A stretch of 64,000 nucleotides of DNA from contig NZ_RBAL01000009.1 in NCBI RefSeq assembly GCF_003626535.1, forward strand, positions 1-64,000, given 5' to 3'. Below the pieces are notes generated by a model. The model ran no database searches, was not told where the DNA came from, and was given only the letters and a program-made list of their open reading frames with translations. Below, piece after piece: positions 28,601-36,786 of this stretch. The stretch's first letter is position 1, and every line of letters begins with the position of its first letter. The stretch comes from Streptomyces hoynatensis. GTDB taxonomy: Bacteria > Actinomycetota > Actinomycetes > Streptomycetales > Streptomycetaceae. The position numbers and the translations under genes are program-made.

Positions 28601-28778
28601 GTGCCGCGGGTTCCGCGGGTCTCACGGGTTCCGCGGGGGCGGGGTGGGGGCCGGGGGCCGCCGGCTCCTGCGGGGCCGGGCGGGACGCGGGCCGGCTCGC
28701 GCGCCTGACGAGGCCGGCGCGCTTTTCCGGGCCCGCGCGGTGGGTGTCGGGGTGCCGGTTCGACCGTGGCAGCTGCAT
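25668..28778 (-). CDS. Membrane PAS-GGDEF diguanylate cyclase with degenerate EAL domain
   Basis: A 1,036-aa protein; ATG 28778 (MQLPRSNRHPD) follows a GGGGGG-rich ribosome site, with an in-frame ATG at 28856 as alternative. Residues 1-100 are Pro/Ala-rich; 103-420 hold about ten membrane segments; 430-550 are a PAS domain (ENYFRSLVQGSSDVIMIA); GGDEF lies at 636-640 with the inhibitory I-site RAGD at 627-630, five residues before it. The EAL domain is broken: EAL reads SAQ (769-771), DDFG reads GGFG (IALGGFGSGR), and the metal Asn in SVNV is Arg (VSVRV). So it probably makes c-di-GMP and at most binds it through EAL. It sits next to ilvB, where streptomycetes keep a CdgE-type gene; that name is from memory. 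Confidence 0.88.
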   Translation of the reverse strand: MQLPRSNRHPDTHRAGPEKRAGLVRRASRPASRPAPQEPAAPGPHPAPAEPVRPAEPAAPSEPVKRAGPPAPAEPAAPAGLRDPADQAEAPAPVPPPGPAPQLAVAAVCAGYAAGAVLGWGSPGAARVMGDFGLSAAGLLAAGSCLWYARGHAGDLRPAWVLFGLSSMMIGLGNAVWGWYEVVLHQPVPPSSWADLCFLLFAPLAIVGLLMLAKRPVTASGWVCLGLDVWLIGGSLMTLSWSVALAHTARLQDVSVPRAALALAYPLLDIALVSMVLVLHFRRTGPRQRKAVNTAIGALALTVLCDALFTSPLLRERYTSGQLLDAGWFAASLLLASAPWLADRCPLSALGPVRAERPGAEPVRPLAGSFAALTPYLAAAVCVLSILVTILSGHEVDGVVVCTACAVVLALLLRQGLTLRDNVSLARELAEKENYFRSLVQGSSDVIMIAAPDGVLRYVSPAATGVYGRQAEQLMGSELSALIHPDDLGRVLHELRRFLSVPPAREPATRIECRVRHGDGRWLNVESSVNHHEGGLIFNSRDVTERVRLQAQLQHNASHDALTDLPNRALFTERVRLALGGGRGGDPETAVLFIDLDGFKAVNDSVGHQAGDELLIQAARRLRESVRAGDTAARLGGDEFAALIVGEAGAAAGSREYRILEIAERVRAALSRPYVVEDRELRVAASIGIAFAEPGATPAELMRKADLAMYRAKHAGKARVELYAPHLQPGPARRPGPAEGLRRALHAGEFTLLHQPIVDLADGRVTAVSAQARLRSGHRPPAVPLDLLRAGPRAPGPPGPAGPGGRAGEVTGWLLELAVAEAGRRLRRGYDVPVSVRVADSWLADHGRGAHGVEALLLRHGLPARTLMIELPEAESVLASQELRRRLTDLSRLGVGIALGGFGSGRTAAAALHRLPVDLVRLDGELVDGLLESPPLHKIAAGLLRMAADLGVDSLADDVDHPEQAAALRAMGCHCGQGLAISEPLEAGRLRRLLDEGRVRMAQGPPPAAPEPPAAPEPPAARRDGKSAPAPADSPT

Positions 28779-29076
28779 TCGCCTGTCGCCCCCCTCTCGT
28801 GCCGGACTCGGCTCGTCCTGGACGGACGATACACCAGACTCGTCACTCAGCGACATAGACAAGTCACCATGCGTAGCATCACCGAGGGGCAAACTTATCC
28901 CAGGCTCCCTCGCCTCCCACGCGTTGCCCACCGTCGGCCCCCGTCGGCCCCCGTCGTGCCCCGCCTTCGGCCCAAGGCCCCGGGCCTCACCCCCGGGCCG
29001 GTCCCGGCCGGGGGTGCGCCCCGCCCGTGCACCCGTTCCTTCCCGGGGAGGGCCCCGGGGTTGCCGAGGGCCGCTC

Positions 29077-30039
29077 CTACGCGGTGCTCGCGGACGTGGT
29101 CTCGTCCGCCGTCGCCACGACGTGTTCCATCGGCTGCCCCGCGGCAAACCTGCCGAGCTGACCGCGCAGCAGCCGGACCGCCCGGGGCTTGAACGCCGTC
29201 GAGGGCCCGCCCACGTGCGGGGTGATCAGCACCCCCGGCGCCCGCCACAGCGAGTGGCCCGCCGGCAGCGGCTCCGGGTCGGTCACGTCGAGGGCGGCCC
29301 GCAGCCGGCCCGAGGCGGTCTCGGCGAGCAGCGCGGCGGTGTCCACGACGGCCCCCCGCGCGACGTTCACCAGCAGCGCGCCGTCGGGCAGCCGGGCGAG
29401 GAAGGCGGCGTCCACCAGTCCGCGGGTGGCGTCCGTGAGCGGGGTCGCCACGATCACCACGTCGGCCCCTGGCAGCAGCGCGGGCAGGTCGGCCACCCCG
29501 TGCACCGGGCCGCGCGGGGCCGTGCGCGGCCTGCTCGCGACCCGGGTCACCGAGGCGACCTCGAAGGGCAGCAGCCGGTCCTCGATGGCGGCGCCTATCC
29601 CGCCGTAGCCGAGGATCAGCACCCTGAGATCGGCCAGCGAGGTGCGGAAGGCGGGCGCCCAGCGGCCCTCGTCCTGGGCGCGCACCGCGCCGGGGATGTC
29701 CCGCAGCGCGGCCAGCGCGAGGGTGAGGGCCAGTTCGGCGGTGCTGGTGTTGTGCAAGCCGCCCGCGTTGCACAGTTGCGCCCCTTTGGGGAGGAGGGGA
29801 ATGCCGGGCAGCATGTGGTCGATGCCGGCGGTCAGGGTCTGGACGACGCGCACCGACGTCATCTCGCGCAGCGGGCGCAGGCTGACCTCCTGGCCGCGCA
29901 TGTACGGCACGACGTAGAGGGCGCAGCGCGCCGGGTCGGCGGGGAACTCCCCGTCCCCGTCCCAGTAGAGACAGTTCAGCGAGGGGGGCAGGGGGGCGAG
30001 GTCTTCGAGCGGGAGCGGCAGCCATACGTCGGTACTCAT
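29077..30039 (-). CDS. D-isomer-specific 2-hydroxyacid dehydrogenase
   Basis: A 320-aa NAD(P)-dependent dehydrogenase. VLILGYGGIGAAIEDRL is the nucleotide-binding motif; Arg in VNVARGAVVDT, Glu in VTDPEPLPAGH and His in ITPHVGGPSTAF form the catalytic set. Compared with SerA it lacks an ACT domain, so it acts as a short glyoxylate/hydroxypyruvate-type reductase; the substrate is not determinable. ATG 30039; divergent from an aldo/keto reductase with a 209-base gap. The 298 bases on its 3' side (28779-29076) show no gene. Confidence 0.9.
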   Translation of the reverse strand: MSTDVWLPLPLEDLAPLPPSLNCLYWDGDGEFPADPARCALYVVPYMRGQEVSLRPLREMTSVRVVQTLTAGIDHMLPGIPLLPKGAQLCNAGGLHNTSTAELALTLALAALRDIPGAVRAQDEGRWAPAFRTSLADLRVLILGYGGIGAAIEDRLLPFEVASVTRVASRPRTAPRGPVHGVADLPALLPGADVVIVATPLTDATRGLVDAAFLARLPDGALLVNVARGAVVDTAALLAETASGRLRAALDVTDPEPLPAGHSLWRAPGVLITPHVGGPSTAFKPRAVRLLRGQLGRFAAGQPMEHVVATADETTSASTA

Positions 30040-30248
30040 GGCGTCAGGCTATGCGTTCCGCCCGTCCGGCCCACGGGTGCGTGGCGCCGCCGTCGGCCGG
30101 GGCGACTACGTTGGTGGGGGCCCGGTGGACGAACCGTGGCGGGCACGGCGGCGGCCGGCAGCCCGGGGGCCGGCGGCGGCACCCGTGGGGGGAGCCGACG
30201 GGGCGCCGGCGGGACGCGGCGGGGCGAGCCAGGGAAGGAACGGCGTCG

Positions 30249-31247
30249 GTGCGGTACAGATCTCTCGGCACGGGGGCGCTTACGGTGGGCGCCATCGGCC
30301 TCGGCTGCATGCCCATGAGCGCGGGCTACAGCGCCTCGGAACGGGACGGCGAGTCCTCGCTGCGCGCGGTGCACGCGGCGCTCGACGCGGGCTGCTCGCT
30401 GCTGGACACCGCCGACGTGTACGGCCCGTTCACCAACGAGCTGCTGCTCGGCCGGGTGCTGAAGGAGCGCCGCGGCGAGGTGTTCCTGGCCACGAAGGGC
30501 GGCCTGCTCTCCGGCGAGCAGCACCTGGTGGCCAACGGCAGCCCGGCGTACGTGCGCCGGGCCTGCGACGCCTCGCTGCGCCGCCTCCAGACGGACGTCA
30601 TCGACCTCTACCAGCTGCACCGCGCCGACCCCGAGGTCCCGGTGGAGGAGACCTGGGGGGCGATGGCCGAGTTGGTGCGGGCGGGCAAGGTGCGGGCGCT
30701 CGGGCTGTGCGCGACCGAGGCGCGCGGGCGGCGGCGCGCGCCGGGAGAGGCGGCGTACGCGGCGACGCTGCGGCTGCTGGACAGGGTGCAGCGGGTGTTC
30801 CCGGTGAGCGCGGTGCAGGCGGAGCTCTCGGTGTGGTCCTGCGGCGCGCTGGAGTCCCTCGTGCCCTGGTGCGCGGCACACGGCGTGGGCTTCCTCGCGG
30901 CGATGCCGCTCGGCAGCGGCTTCCTGACCGGCACGCTGGTGCCGGGCGGCGGCTTCGAGCCGGACGACCTGCGGGCCAGGCACCCGCGGTTCACCGCGGA
31001 GATGATGGCCGCCAACCAGCCGGTCGTCGCCGGGCTGCGCCGGGTGGCGGAGCGCCACCCGGGGGCCACCCCGGCGCAGGTGGCGCTCGCCTGGCTGCTG
31101 GCGCAGGGCCCGCACGTGGTGCCGCTGCCAGGCACCAAGAAGGAGCGCTGGGCCAGGGAGAACGCCGCGGCGGCCGAACTCGCCCTCGGCGCCGCGGACC
31201 TGGCGGAGATCGGCGCGCTGCCGCAGGCCCGCGGGTCCTGGGAGTAG
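30249..31247 (+). CDS. Aldo/keto reductase
   Basis: A 332-aa NADPH-dependent AKR. GTG 30249 has AAGGA upstream. Catalytic tetrad positions: Asp in SLLDTADVYG (with Tyr next), Lys in FLATKGGLL, His in IDLYQLHRADPEVPVEE; the C-terminal GTKKERWARENAAA motif binds the cofactor phosphate. It opens IGLGCMPMSAGYSASERDG, resembling AKR13-type enzymes that reduce aldehydes. Substrate unknown. Confidence 0.9.
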   Translation: MRYRSLGTGALTVGAIGLGCMPMSAGYSASERDGESSLRAVHAALDAGCSLLDTADVYGPFTNELLLGRVLKERRGEVFLATKGGLLSGEQHLVANGSPAYVRRACDASLRRLQTDVIDLYQLHRADPEVPVEETWGAMAELVRAGKVRALGLCATEARGRRRAPGEAAYAATLRLLDRVQRVFPVSAVQAELSVWSCGALESLVPWCAAHGVGFLAAMPLGSGFLTGTLVPGGGFEPDDLRARHPRFTAEMMAANQPVVAGLRRVAERHPGATPAQVALAWLLAQGPHVVPLPGTKKERWARENAAAAELALGAADLAEIGALPQARGSWE

Positions 31248-31255
31248 CCGCCCGT

Positions 31256-31272
31256 TTCCCGGGCACCGGGAA
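31256..31272 (+). terminator. Small hairpin after the aldo/keto reductase gene
   Basis: TTCCCGG-GCA-CCGGGAA, a perfect 7-bp stem 9 bases beyond the stop. A weak terminator; the next gene could partly be read through. Confidence 0.45.
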
Positions 31273-31338
31273 GGGGAGGCAGCCGTCCGCGCCATGGGCG
31301 CGGGAGCGGGAAGGCCCGACCGCCGGGAGGCTCCGCCG

Positions 31339-32550
31339 ATGTGCCCACGCCACGCCCGCGGCGCCCGGCGGGCCGCCGGGGCGGTCCGCCGCGCCCGTCC
31401 CGTCCTCGGAGCGCTGGCGGCGCTCGCCCTGCTCGCCGGCTGCGGGGGCGGCGAGGCGGGCGGCGAGGCGGACCAGAGCCCGCGCCCGTCCGGGTCGAGC
31501 AGCGACCCCGCCCCGTCCTCTCCCGGCGCCTCCGCCGCCCCCGCCGAGGGCTCGGCCGAGGTGATCGCGACGGTGGCGCGCGGCCTGGACTCGCCCTGGG
31601 GCATCGCCCGGCTCCCCGGCGGCGACCTGCTGATCTGCTCGCGGGACGAGGGCACCCTCAGCCGGATCGCCGCCGGCTCGGGCGAGGTCACCGAGGTGGG
31701 GCGGGTGCCGGGCGTGACCCCGGGCGGCGAGGGCGGGCTGCTCGGCCTCGCGCTCGACCCCGGCTTCGCCTCCACCGGGCGCCTGTTCGTGTACTACACG
31801 ACCCGCGGGGACAACCGCGTCACCTCCTTCCGCTACGACGCCACCGCACCCGCCGGCGAACGGCTCACCCGGCCCACGGACGTGCTGACCGGCATCCCCA
31901 GGGGCGAGGTCGTGCACAACGGCGGGCGGCTCGCCTTCGGGCCCGACGGCATGCTGTACGTCTCCACCGGGGACACCGACAACTCCGGCACCCTCTCCCA
32001 GGACCCGGACTCGCCGGCCGGCAAGATCCTCCGGATCGATCCCGCCACCGGCCGCCCGCCCGCGGACAATCCCGACCCGGACTCCCCCGTCTACTCGCTC
32101 GGCCACCGCAACGTGCAGGGCCTGGCCTGGGACGCCGAGGGGCGGCTGTGGGCCACCGAGTTCGGCGACCACTCCTTCGACGAGCTGAACCTGATCCGGC
32201 CCGGCGGCAACTACGGCTGGCCCCGGCAGGAGGGGCGCGGCGGCGAGGAGGAGGGCTTCGTGGACCCGGTCGAGCAGTGGCCGCCCGAGGCGGCCTCGCC
32301 CAGCGGGCTCGCCTACCAGCGCGGCTCGCTGTGGCTGACCGCCCTGCGCGGCGAACGGCTGTGGCGCGTCCCGCTCGACGGGGCGGAGCCCGCGGGGGAG
32401 CCGCAGTCCTTCCTCGAAGGGGAGTACGGCCGGCTGCGATCGGTGCTCGCCCTCGGCGAGGACCGGCTCCTGGTGGTGACCAACGAGACCGACAGCCGCG
32501 GCAGTCCGGCGGCGGGCGACGACCGGGTGCTGCTCGTCCGCGTCCGCTGA
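31339..32550 (+). CDS. Lipoprotein soluble PQQ-type sugar dehydrogenase
   Basis: A 403-aa exported lipoprotein; ATG 31339 has GGGAGG upstream. A basic N-terminus and hydrophobic VLGALAALALLAGC give a lipobox (LLAGC), then a Ser/Pro/Ala linker to ~residue 80. The rest is a six-bladed GDH-B-type beta-propeller: GLDSPWGIARLPGGDLLICS, GGEGGLLGLALDPGF, EVVHNGGRLAFGPDGMLYVS, YSLGHRNVQGLAWD and EFGDHSFDELNLIRPGGNYGWP. HNGG (catalytic His region), HRNVQG and GDH are the PQQ/Ca-binding signatures of aldose sugar dehydrogenases. Whether PQQ is available in this organism is unknown. Convergent with the LuxR gene. Confidence 0.88.
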   Translation: MCPRHARGARRAAGAVRRARPVLGALAALALLAGCGGGEAGGEADQSPRPSGSSSDPAPSSPGASAAPAEGSAEVIATVARGLDSPWGIARLPGGDLLICSRDEGTLSRIAAGSGEVTEVGRVPGVTPGGEGGLLGLALDPGFASTGRLFVYYTTRGDNRVTSFRYDATAPAGERLTRPTDVLTGIPRGEVVHNGGRLAFGPDGMLYVSTGDTDNSGTLSQDPDSPAGKILRIDPATGRPPADNPDPDSPVYSLGHRNVQGLAWDAEGRLWATEFGDHSFDELNLIRPGGNYGWPRQEGRGGEEEGFVDPVEQWPPEAASPSGLAYQRGSLWLTALRGERLWRVPLDGAEPAGEPQSFLEGEYGRLRSVLALGEDRLLVVTNETDSRGSPAAGDDRVLLVRVR

Positions 32551-32611
32551 GCGGCGCGCCGGGGCGCCCCCGCCCGGCCCCCGGCCGCCCGGCGGGGCGC
32601 GGCCTGACCGC

Positions 32612-35600
32612 TCAGGCGGGCCCCTCGGTCCCGGCGCCGGTCAGGCCGCGGCCGCCGACGATGCCGAGCCGGTGCGCCAGGGCCGCGGCCTCGCCCCGGC
32701 TGCCCACCTCAAGCTTGGCCAGGATGTTGGACACGTGGACGCTGGCCGTCTTGGGCGAGATGAACAGCTCCTCGGCTATCCGGCGGTTGCTCCGCCCGGC
32801 CGCCACCAGCGCCAGCACGTCGCGCTCCCGCGGCGTCAGCCCGAAGGTCTCCGGCTCGCAGGACCCCGCGCTCTGCTCCTGCAGCGACAGCCGCCCGCGC
32901 TGGGCGAGGCGGGCCATCTCCGCCACCAGGGGCTCGGCGCCCAGGCCCGCGGCCACCGCGTGCGCCTGCGCGAGCAGCGCCCCGGCCCGCTCCCGCTCGC
33001 CCTCGGCGAGCAGCGCCTCCGCCAGCCTGGCCCGGCTCCTGGCCAGCTCGTACGGCCGGGTGAGCTCCTCGAACGCGGCGCAGGCGGCGGCCCAGTCCGC
33101 GACCTTGGCCGTCCCCTCGGCGCGGGCGGCCTCCGCCTCCACCATCAGCCCGTACGCCGCCCACACCGGATAGTCCCGGCGCAGCTCGGCCGCCAGGCCC
33201 CGGATGCGGGCGAGCGCCTCGGCGTGCCCCGGCTCGGCCGCGGGAACGCCCCGCGACTGGGACTCGGCGAGCACCGCGGCGTCCAGCATCGGCCAGGTGT
33301 AACAGCCGCAGCCAGGCGCGAGCCCGGCGTCGACGGCCTGCGCGAACAGCCGCCTGGCGTCGAGGATGCGGCCCTCGGCCGCGGCGAACGCGATGCGGTA
33401 CTGGGCCGCGGGGTGCGCGTACTGCGGGGCCGGGCCCTCGTAGTAGCGGTGCGCCTCCTCCATCCGCTGCAGTCCCTCGCCGGCCGCGGCGAGATCGCCC
33501 TGGGCCAGGGCCAGCCTGACCAGCCGCTGGGCCGCCAGCGCCCTGGTCGTCGGGGTCCGCGCGTGCTTCCTCGCCTCCAGGGCGGCCGCCTTGGCCTCTT
33601 CCCACCGGCCGAGGGAGAACAGGGCGTCCGACCGGTTTCCCGAGATCCAGGACTGGGTGTCGCGCAGGCCGTACCGGTAGGCCATGCGCATGGCCTCCTC
33701 GGCGACCTCAAGCGCCTCCTCCGAGCGGCCCGTGGACTCCAGCAGCGACTGGAGGTTGATGTGGCTGCGGGTGAAGACGCCGACGAGGTCCTCGTCCTCC
33801 ACCCGGCCGGCCACCTCCCGGAACACCGCGAAGCCCTCGTCCCCGCGGCCCGTCTCGACCAGCATCGCGGCCCGGCTCAGCCGCGCGTGCAGCCCGTCGA
33901 GCTCGTCGCCGACCTCCTCGCACAGCGCGACCGCGCGCTCGGCCACGGTCAGCGTGCCCGGCCCCGGCTCGTACACCGCGCCCCACACCGCGGCCTCGGT
34001 GACGACCCTGGCGTGCACCGGGGAGGGCGGCATGTCCTCGATCAGCTTCTGGGCCCTGGCCAGCTCCTCCCAGCCGTTGGAGCGGCCCAGGTTGCGCATC
34101 AGGCGGGAGCGCTCGGTCCAGAACCAGGCCTCGCGCAGCGGGTGGCCGCGCCCCTCCAGCGCCCGCAGCGCCCGCTTGATCAGCGAGACGCCGCGCTCCG
34201 GCTCGCCGGCGAACCGGGCCGCGAGCACCATCTCGGCGAGCAGGTCGAGCTGGCTGAGCACCTCGTCGCTGCAGTCGCACAGCGGGTAGGACTCGGCCTC
34301 CTCGGCGATCCGCAGGCTGGTGCGCAGCTCCATCGGGACGCTGTCCCACAGCTCGAGGGCGCGCTCCAGCAGGTGCAGCTGCTCGGCGTAGGCGTGCTGG
34401 CACCTGGCCCCCGTGGACGCCTTGAGCACCGCGGGCAGCGCCTTGGCCGGGTCGTGCGCGTGGTACCAGTAGCTCGCGAGGCGGGCCGGGAGGGCGCCGG
34501 GCGCCACCAGCCCGGGCTCGCGCTCCAGCGCCTCGGCGAACCGCCGCCTCAGCCGGGAGCGCTCGCCCGGCAGCAGGTCGTCGTCCACCGCCTCGCGCAT
34601 CAGGGCGTGCCGGAAGCGGTAGGTGTCGTCCTCGTCGGCGTGCAGGATGCTGGCGCCCACGGCGGCGCGCAGCGCCTCGATCAGCTCGTCCTCGCCGAGC
34701 CCCGACACCGCGCGCAGCAGCCCGTACTCCACCTTGGAGCCGCCCTCGGCGACCAGCCGCACCACCCGCTGCGCCGTCTCGGGCAGGGCCTCGACGCGCA
34801 CGAGCAGCAGGTCGCGCACCGAGTCGCTGAGCATGCCCTGCCCGTCGCCCGAGACGCTGGCGAGCTCCTCGACGAAGAAGGCGTTGCCGTCGGAGCGGAG
34901 GTAGACCTGCTCCCACAGCTCGGGCGAGGGCTCGGCGCCCAGGATGCCGCACAGCTGGCCGCGGACCTCCTCGCGCGAGAAGCGGGGCAGCTCAAGGCGC
35001 CGCACCGTCCGCAGCCGGTCCAGCTCGGCCAGGAAGGGCCGCAGCGGGTGGCGGCGGTGGATGTCGTCGGAGCGGTAGGTGGCCAGGAGCAGCAGCCGCC
35101 CGCGCTGGAGCGAGCGCAGCAGATAGCCCAGCAGGTCCCTGGTGGACTGGTCGGACCAGTGCAGGTCCTCGACCACGAGCACGAGCAGCCGCTCCTGGGC
35201 CAGCGTTTCGAGCAGCCGCGCGGTCAGCTCGAACAGCCGCCCCCTGACCTCGCCGTCCCACAGCGGATGCCCGCCGAGGGCCGGCCGCCCCAGCTCGGGG
35301 AGCAGCCGAGCCAGCTCGCCGCCGAACCCTCCGGCGGCCTGGCTCAGCTCCTCGCCGAGCTGGCGGTACAGGCCCCGCAGCACGGTGGACACGGGGGCGA
35401 ACGCCATGCCCTCCGCGCCCACCTCCACGCAGACGCCGGTGGCGGTGACGGCGCCCGAGGTCCTGGCCCGGGTGAGGAACTCCTCCACGAGCCTGGACTT
35501 GCCCACCCCGGCCTCGCCGCCGATCACCGCCGCCTGAGGCGCCCCCTCCTCGGCCCGGGCCAGCGCCTCCTCCAGCGAGGCGCGCTCGGTGCCGCGGCCG

Positions 35601-35632
35601 ATGAAGACGGGGCTGACCGTTCTGCTCTGCAT
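32612..35632 (-). CDS. Large ATP-binding LuxR-family regulator (LAL/MalT-like)
   Basis: A 1,006-aa regulator. ATG 35632 (MQSRTVSPVFIGRGTERASL) is taken because it begins the conserved AAA region; ATG 35644 is an alternative and neither has a strong ribosome site. Walker A is GGEAGVGKSRLVEEF (38-52), Walker B LLVLVVEDLHWSDQSTRDLL. A long helical repeat region (TPR-like, about 400-900) follows. The LuxR HTH at the C-terminus is LTPRERDVLALVAAGRSNRR then IAEELFISPKTASVHVSNIL. Such STAND-type ATPases act as signal-gated activators of secondary metabolism or sugar use. The target is unknown; it faces a sugar dehydrogenase gene convergently. Confidence 0.9.
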   Translation of the reverse strand: MQSRTVSPVFIGRGTERASLEEALARAEEGAPQAAVIGGEAGVGKSRLVEEFLTRARTSGAVTATGVCVEVGAEGMAFAPVSTVLRGLYRQLGEELSQAAGGFGGELARLLPELGRPALGGHPLWDGEVRGRLFELTARLLETLAQERLLVLVVEDLHWSDQSTRDLLGYLLRSLQRGRLLLLATYRSDDIHRRHPLRPFLAELDRLRTVRRLELPRFSREEVRGQLCGILGAEPSPELWEQVYLRSDGNAFFVEELASVSGDGQGMLSDSVRDLLLVRVEALPETAQRVVRLVAEGGSKVEYGLLRAVSGLGEDELIEALRAAVGASILHADEDDTYRFRHALMREAVDDDLLPGERSRLRRRFAEALEREPGLVAPGALPARLASYWYHAHDPAKALPAVLKASTGARCQHAYAEQLHLLERALELWDSVPMELRTSLRIAEEAESYPLCDCSDEVLSQLDLLAEMVLAARFAGEPERGVSLIKRALRALEGRGHPLREAWFWTERSRLMRNLGRSNGWEELARAQKLIEDMPPSPVHARVVTEAAVWGAVYEPGPGTLTVAERAVALCEEVGDELDGLHARLSRAAMLVETGRGDEGFAVFREVAGRVEDEDLVGVFTRSHINLQSLLESTGRSEEALEVAEEAMRMAYRYGLRDTQSWISGNRSDALFSLGRWEEAKAAALEARKHARTPTTRALAAQRLVRLALAQGDLAAAGEGLQRMEEAHRYYEGPAPQYAHPAAQYRIAFAAAEGRILDARRLFAQAVDAGLAPGCGCYTWPMLDAAVLAESQSRGVPAAEPGHAEALARIRGLAAELRRDYPVWAAYGLMVEAEAARAEGTAKVADWAAACAAFEELTRPYELARSRARLAEALLAEGERERAGALLAQAHAVAAGLGAEPLVAEMARLAQRGRLSLQEQSAGSCEPETFGLTPRERDVLALVAAGRSNRRIAEELFISPKTASVHVSNILAKLEVGSRGEAAALAHRLGIVGGRGLTGAGTEGPA

Positions 35633-35724
35633 GTCTCGCAGCATCGCACAGGCGACCGACAAAGGGGCAAGGCCGGGGGCCGGGCCGATTCCGGCGGCGT
35701 CCGCCGCCTCGCCGCCGCGCCCGC

Positions 35725-36015
35725 TCATGCGCCCGTGCCCCAGCGGAGCCGCCGCCCGCGGGGAGCCGCCGGCCCGGCGACCCGCGCGGCCTCGGTGTAC
35801 TCCACGTCCGGGCGGCCCCTGCGCCCGATTCCCCTGCTGCCTCCCCTCTTCCTCGACGTCCCCGGGGTGTTCCCCGGGTCCTCGTGGGAGTCCTCGTGGG
35901 AGCCCTTGCGGGAAGCCTTGCCCGACTTCAGCACGCGGTTCGCCACCCGCTCCCGCTCCGCCTGCGCCAGCAGGTCGTCCATCCGCTGCTTGGCCAGGGC
36001 GAGTTCGTGATACAC
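35725..36015 (-). CDS. Small basic protein, function unknown
   Basis: A 96-aa protein starting at GTG 36015 with GGAG eight bases upstream. The first ~35 residues, VYHELALAKQRMDDLLAQAE and following, form an amphipathic helix resembling short actinobacterial hypothetical proteins of unknown role. The tail is Arg/Lys/Gly-rich with GSHEDSHEDPG, encoded by a DNA tandem repeat (gaggactccca twice). No domain, signal or membrane segment is seen. It could bind nucleic acid, but that is a guess. Three GCCTTAGGC palindromes lie upstream. Confidence 0.6.
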   Translation of the reverse strand: MYHELALAKQRMDDLLAQAERERVANRVLKSGKASRKGSHEDSHEDPGNTPGTSRKRGGSRGIGRRGRPDVEYTEAARVAGPAAPRGRRLRWGTGA

Positions 36016-36146
36016 GGCCGTTCTCCTCGGTCTCGTTCGCCTCCGCTTTCCGGCTGCGGCCTCCTGGCCCCGCCGGTGACTCCACAGTCGTCCCCCAGGT
36101 GGGGCCGGCACATCGGGAACCTTGCGGGTCTTCGCGGCGCCCCGGT

Positions 36147-36262
36147 GCCTTAGGCCCCGGCGCGGTGGCCTCACGACGGGCCGCGGGGGGCCTTAGGCAG
36201 GCCCTGACGCCGTGAGTCCGGGGAAATCCGCAGGCAGGGGGTGCCTTACGGGGGCCTTAGGC
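36147..36262. repeat. Three perfect GCCTTAGGC palindromes
   Basis: Copies at 36147-36155, 36190-36198 and 36254-36262, with a related GCCTTACGG at 36243-36251. TTA-containing words are rare in this very GC-rich sequence, so clustering is unlikely by chance. They lie 130-250 bases upstream of the small basic protein and may be operators. Confidence 0.6.
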
Positions 36263-36718
36263 GCCCGCGCCCCCGGGGGCGCGGGCGGGCCGGTGCGGCG
36301 CGGGGAACGCCCGTGCGTCGCACGGGGATACGGGTGCGGCGGCCGGAGAGGCCGGCCACGGCGCCCGCCGGGCCCCGCGCGCCGCCCCGGGGCGGCCGGG
36401 GGCCAGGGCGGCCCGGGCGGGGCCGCGGCGCAACGGGCGCTCGGGCGCGGCCGATGGAGCGCCAGGGGCCTCAACCGGGGCTCTCGCCCTGCCGGTTGGG
36501 CTCCGGGCCGGGACGGGCACGGTGCCGGGTCCGGGGCGGCCGGGGGCCCGTTCCCCGGCGGGTGGCGGCATGCACGGGCGCGTGCGGGCGGCGCGGGCGC
36601 GCGTGCGGGGCGGGCGCGTGCGGGGCGGGCGGGCGCGTGCGGGGCAGCACGCCCGCGCGGGGCGGGCCGCCGCATCGGGCGTCCGCCGCCCGTTCCCGGC
36701 CCGCGCCGGACAGGCGAA

Positions 36719-36753
36719 AGGCCCCGCCCGCCCGATGCGGGCGGACGGGGCCT
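36719..36753 (-). terminator. Terminator of the gat operon
   Basis: AGGCCCCG-C-CCGCCCG / CGGGCGG-A-CGGGGCCT, a 15-bp stem with one mismatch and a 3-base loop, followed on the minus strand by TT. It lies 34 bases past the gatB stop. Confidence 0.88.
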
Positions 36754-36786
36754 CGGAGCGCCGCGTGGGCAAGCGCAGGCGGGGCC

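Larger units (their letters stand above)
36016..36786. other. Long extremely GC-rich non-coding region with repeats
   Basis: 771 bases with no credible gene; the open frames here translate to Arg/Pro/Ala noise. It holds three GCCTTAGGC palindromes (36147-36262), a degenerate GC-only tandem repeat (unit near GGGCGCGTGCGGGGC, about 36577-36645), and the gatB terminator at the right end. Confidence 0.6.
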
